The translations under genes and the position numbers were made by a program. DNA of 6,613 nt from an uncultured Mailhella sp. (GTDB lineage Bacteria > Desulfobacterota > Desulfovibrionia > Desulfovibrionales > Desulfovibrionaceae), in the NCBI GenBank assembly GCA_948482415.1, contig CAOMFZ010000118.1, positions 1 through 6,613 of the forward strand, written 5' to 3'. Within the stretch, counting starts at the first letter, position 1, and every line of letters starts with the position of its first letter. Under the pieces are notes generated by a model. The model did not search any database. It worked only from the letters and a program-made list of their open reading frames with translations, and was not told where the DNA came from. Below are positions 5,436-6,613 of the stretch, piece by piece.

Positions 5436-6329
5436 AGTCCTTTAATACACCAGCGGGCTTTTGATTATTACGGAATTGAAGCTCGCTATTTTGCCTATGA
5501 AGTGGAAAATTTTGCAGACTTTATGCAGTATTTTCGGACAGGCAGCACGCAGAAAAATGCGCAGAAATTTGTGCCTTATTCTTATTTGGGCAGTCAGCGT
5601 GATTTATATCAAAAGGATTTATCGCTTATTCCGTACAGAAAAGAAGATTTTTCTTTTCCGCTGCAGGGGCTTTCCATTACTGTTCCTCATAAAAAACATG
5701 TTTTGGAAATCGCCGATTATATAAGTTATAAAGTTGAGCTTGCAGGTGCAGGCAATACCCTGTATTGGCTGGATGGCAAACTGGTGGCTGAAAATACGGA
5801 TATTGCAGGTTTTTACGCTCCGCTGGAAAAATATTTGCAAAAGAATAAACCTTTTGCTTCTGCCTTGATTTATGGTGCAGGAGGAGCGGCTTGCGCAGTT
5901 TTGGTGGCTCTTTTGCATTTGCAGGACTTACAAAGAATTTATATTTGCGCCCGGCGGGAAGAGCAGGTTCAGACACTGATTGTGCACATGAAAAATCACC
6001 TGAATTTGCTGCAGAAACATGGGTTAAATACAAAGGTCGGACTTTGCTATGTTCCGCTTCAGCATGACGAATTTGCCTGTGATTTGGCAGTGAATACTAT
6101 TCCGCAGTGGAGCGGAGACGCCATAAGTCCGCGCAAGAATTTTTCAGATGTTCGTTTTGCCTATGATTTGACCTATAAAGACACACCTTTTTTAGCCAAG
6201 GCCCGTGAATATGATGTCTATTGTCAGGACGGCAAGACCATGTTTACAGAACAGGCAAAAGCACAGTTCAAACTCTGGACAGGTAAAGACATTCCGGCTG
6301 AATGTTATCAGGATATTTTTACTGATTGA
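5388..6329 (+). CDS. aroE: Shikimate dehydrogenase (NADP+)
   Basis: AroE reduces 3-dehydroshikimate to shikimate with NADPH, the fourth step of the shikimate route to chorismate and aromatic amino acids. Visible motifs are the substrate-binding HSLSPLIHQRAF (14-25, Ser15 and Ser17), ITVPHKKHV (97-105) with catalytic Lys102, GAGNTL (120-125, Asn123), AENTDIAGF (134-142) with catalytic partner Asp138, the Rossmann loop GAGGAA (163-168), an Arg pair for the NADP 2'-phosphate (CARREEQ, 187-193), YDLTYKDT (259-266) and TMFTEQAKAQFKLWTG (284-299). At 313 residues it is longer than usual (about 270-290). The extra length lies at about 48-92, where Ser15-to-Lys102 spacing exceeds E. coli's by roughly 36 residues; this segment is polar and Gln/Tyr/Lys-rich. 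ATG 5388 follows a strong AAGGAGG at 9 bases, but the site is predicted to be masked in a stem. The gene begins 56 bases after jag. Confidence 0.93.
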   Translation: MNKQYAVIGNPVLHSLSPLIHQRAFDYYGIEARYFAYEVENFADFMQYFRTGSTQKNAQKFVPYSYLGSQRDLYQKDLSLIPYRKEDFSFPLQGLSITVPHKKHVLEIADYISYKVELAGAGNTLYWLDGKLVAENTDIAGFYAPLEKYLQKNKPFASALIYGAGGAACAVLVALLHLQDLQRIYICARREEQVQTLIVHMKNHLNLLQKHGLNTKVGLCYVPLQHDEFACDLAVNTIPQWSGDAISPRKNFSDVRFAYDLTYKDTPFLAKAREYDVYCQDGKTMFTEQAKAQFKLWTGKDIPAECYQDIFTD

Positions 6330-6339
6330 TATTTTTCAA

Positions 6340-6367
6340 ATGACATTTCTGTGTAACAAGTTATAAT
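6340..6367 (+). promoter_or_regulatory. Promoter-like sequence downstream of aroE
   Basis: ATGACA (6340-6345, 5/6 match to TTGACA), a 16-base spacer and a perfect TATAAT (6362-6367) form a good sigma-70-type promoter pointing away from aroE, 11 bases after its stop. Transcription would start near 6374. No start codon with a convincing ribosome binding site follows inside the window, so it would serve a gene beyond 6613 or a non-coding transcript spanning the hairpin at 6454-6493. The local AT richness raises the chance of a fortuitous match. Confidence 0.45.
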
Positions 6368-6453
6368 TTTTTACTTTATTCCAGTTTCAGGTTGATTTTA
6401 TAACCACAAAATATAATTATAGAGCAATTCCGATAAATCTTGCGACTTTTCTA

Positions 6454-6493
6454 TGCAGGGGAAAAACTTTTCGTAAAAGTTTCTTCCCCTGCA
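6454..6493. repeat. 18-bp hairpin after aroE
   Basis: TGCAGGGGAA (6454-6463) pairs with TTCCCCTGCA (6484-6493), and AAACTTTT (6464-6471) with AAAAGTTT (6475-6482). A single bulged C (6483) and a 3-base loop, CGT, complete it. It is the most stable stem in the 3' region and lies 124 bases after the aroE stop. CACCCCTTT rather than a clean T-run follows, so it is not a canonical terminator. It could stabilise mRNA ends or form the core of the surrounding repeat unit. Confidence 0.75.
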
Positions 6494-6531
6494 CCCCTTT
6501 ACAAAACTTTTTAAGTTTAATTATGAAATAT

Positions 6532-6556
6532 TTGCAATTATTTCCGGAAATGCTCT
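6532..6556. repeat. 25-bp direct repeat, copy 2
   Basis: This matches 143-167 at 24 of 25 positions and has the same palindrome ATTTCCGGAAAT (6540-6551). It forms the right end of the 6421-6556 unit. Directly to its right, GGAAATGCT (6546-6554) can pair with AGCAATTCC (6559-6567) with one mismatch. AGCAATTCC is also the sequence of the unit's left end (6423-6431), so a second unit may begin at about 6557. Confidence 0.75.
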
Positions 6557-6596
6557 GAAGCAATTCCTGTTAACATCAAGAATATTAATTCCCTGT

Positions 6597-6613
6597 TATG
6601 GACAACGTCCATA
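6597..6613. repeat. Palindrome at the window edge
   Basis: TATGGAC (6597-6603) and GTCCATA (6607-6613) are perfect reverse complements around a 3-base AAC loop. The right arm ends exactly at the window end, so the stem may continue outside. It may be an operator, the top of a longer hairpin, or chance. No gene context is visible. Confidence 0.45.

Larger units (their letters stand above)
6421..6556. repeat. 136-bp unit with imperfect terminal inverted repeats (possible MITE-like element)
   Basis: The left end AGAGCAATTCCG... (6421-6443) and the reverse complement of the right end (6534-6556, ...CGGAAATGCTCT) agree at 17 of 23 positions, including the outer six. The interior holds the 18-bp hairpin at 6454-6493 and a smaller stem, AAACTT/AAGTTT (6504-6518). 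The right end repeats the 143-167 motif. There is no open reading frame and no clear target-site duplication. It could be a non-autonomous miniature element or a REP-like palindromic unit; its boundaries are inferred. Confidence 0.45.

Noticed and set aside
6400..6409. ATAACCACA as a DnaA box and thus a replication origin near rpmH
   Set aside because: It matches the 9-mer consensus at only 7 positions and stands alone; there is no dnaA or dnaN in the window.
6412..6417. Second TATAAT as a promoter
   Set aside because: The nearest -35-like sequence (TTGATT, 6392-6397) leaves only a 14-base spacer and the area is AT-rich.

Overview
The window reads as a chromosomal housekeeping segment from an AT-rich member of the Desulfovibrionaceae (Desulfobacterota, formerly Deltaproteobacteria). 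I infer this lineage from the YidC insertase core, which carries a Lys where the groove Arg usually sits and ends in a 'QQWW' tail, and from the proteobacterial cluster rpmH-rnpA-yidD-yidC-jag. Low-GC gut relatives (the Lawsonia/Bilophila/Taurinivorans neighbourhood) are plausible. The assignment rests on remembered family sequences, not on a search. All seven supported genes are on the + strand.

Region by region: 1-315 has no gene I can support but is packed with inverted repeats (7-64, 72-115, 170-226) and a 25-base motif that recurs at the far end of the window. It ends in a candidate promoter and ribosome binding site for a pyridoxal/pyridoxamine kinase (316-1215). A short AT-rich gap with a promoter-like sequence leads to rpmH (ribosomal protein L34, 1304-1438, only 44 codons). 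A strong hairpin separates it from rnpA (RNase P protein). Then follow yidD, yidC and jag, the last two nearly touching. After a 56-base gap comes aroE (shikimate dehydrogenase, 5388-6329). The tail (6330-6613) holds a good promoter-like sequence reading out of aroE, a 136-base unit bounded by imperfect inverted ends with an 18-bp hairpin inside, and the start of another palindrome at the window edge.

How the genes work together: L34 and the RNase P protein serve translation and tRNA maturation. YidD and YidC serve membrane-protein insertion, and Jag/KhpB is the RNA-binding protein usually encoded directly after yidC. The two flanking metabolic genes (vitamin B6 salvage and aromatic amino-acid synthesis) have no obvious functional tie to this cluster. 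In many bacteria mnmE/trmE follows jag; here aroE does.

The most notable observation is a perfect 14-bp inverted repeat that pairs the aroE Shine-Dalgarno and start codon with codons 12-16 of the same gene. This predicts an RNA stem that hides the aroE start. Other points of interest are an unusually long Arg/Asn/Tyr/Asp-rich linker in Jag, a roughly 36-residue insertion in AroE, and a probable small dispersed repeat family carrying the palindrome ATTTCCGGAAAT. I found no CRISPR array, tRNA, rRNA or transposase gene.
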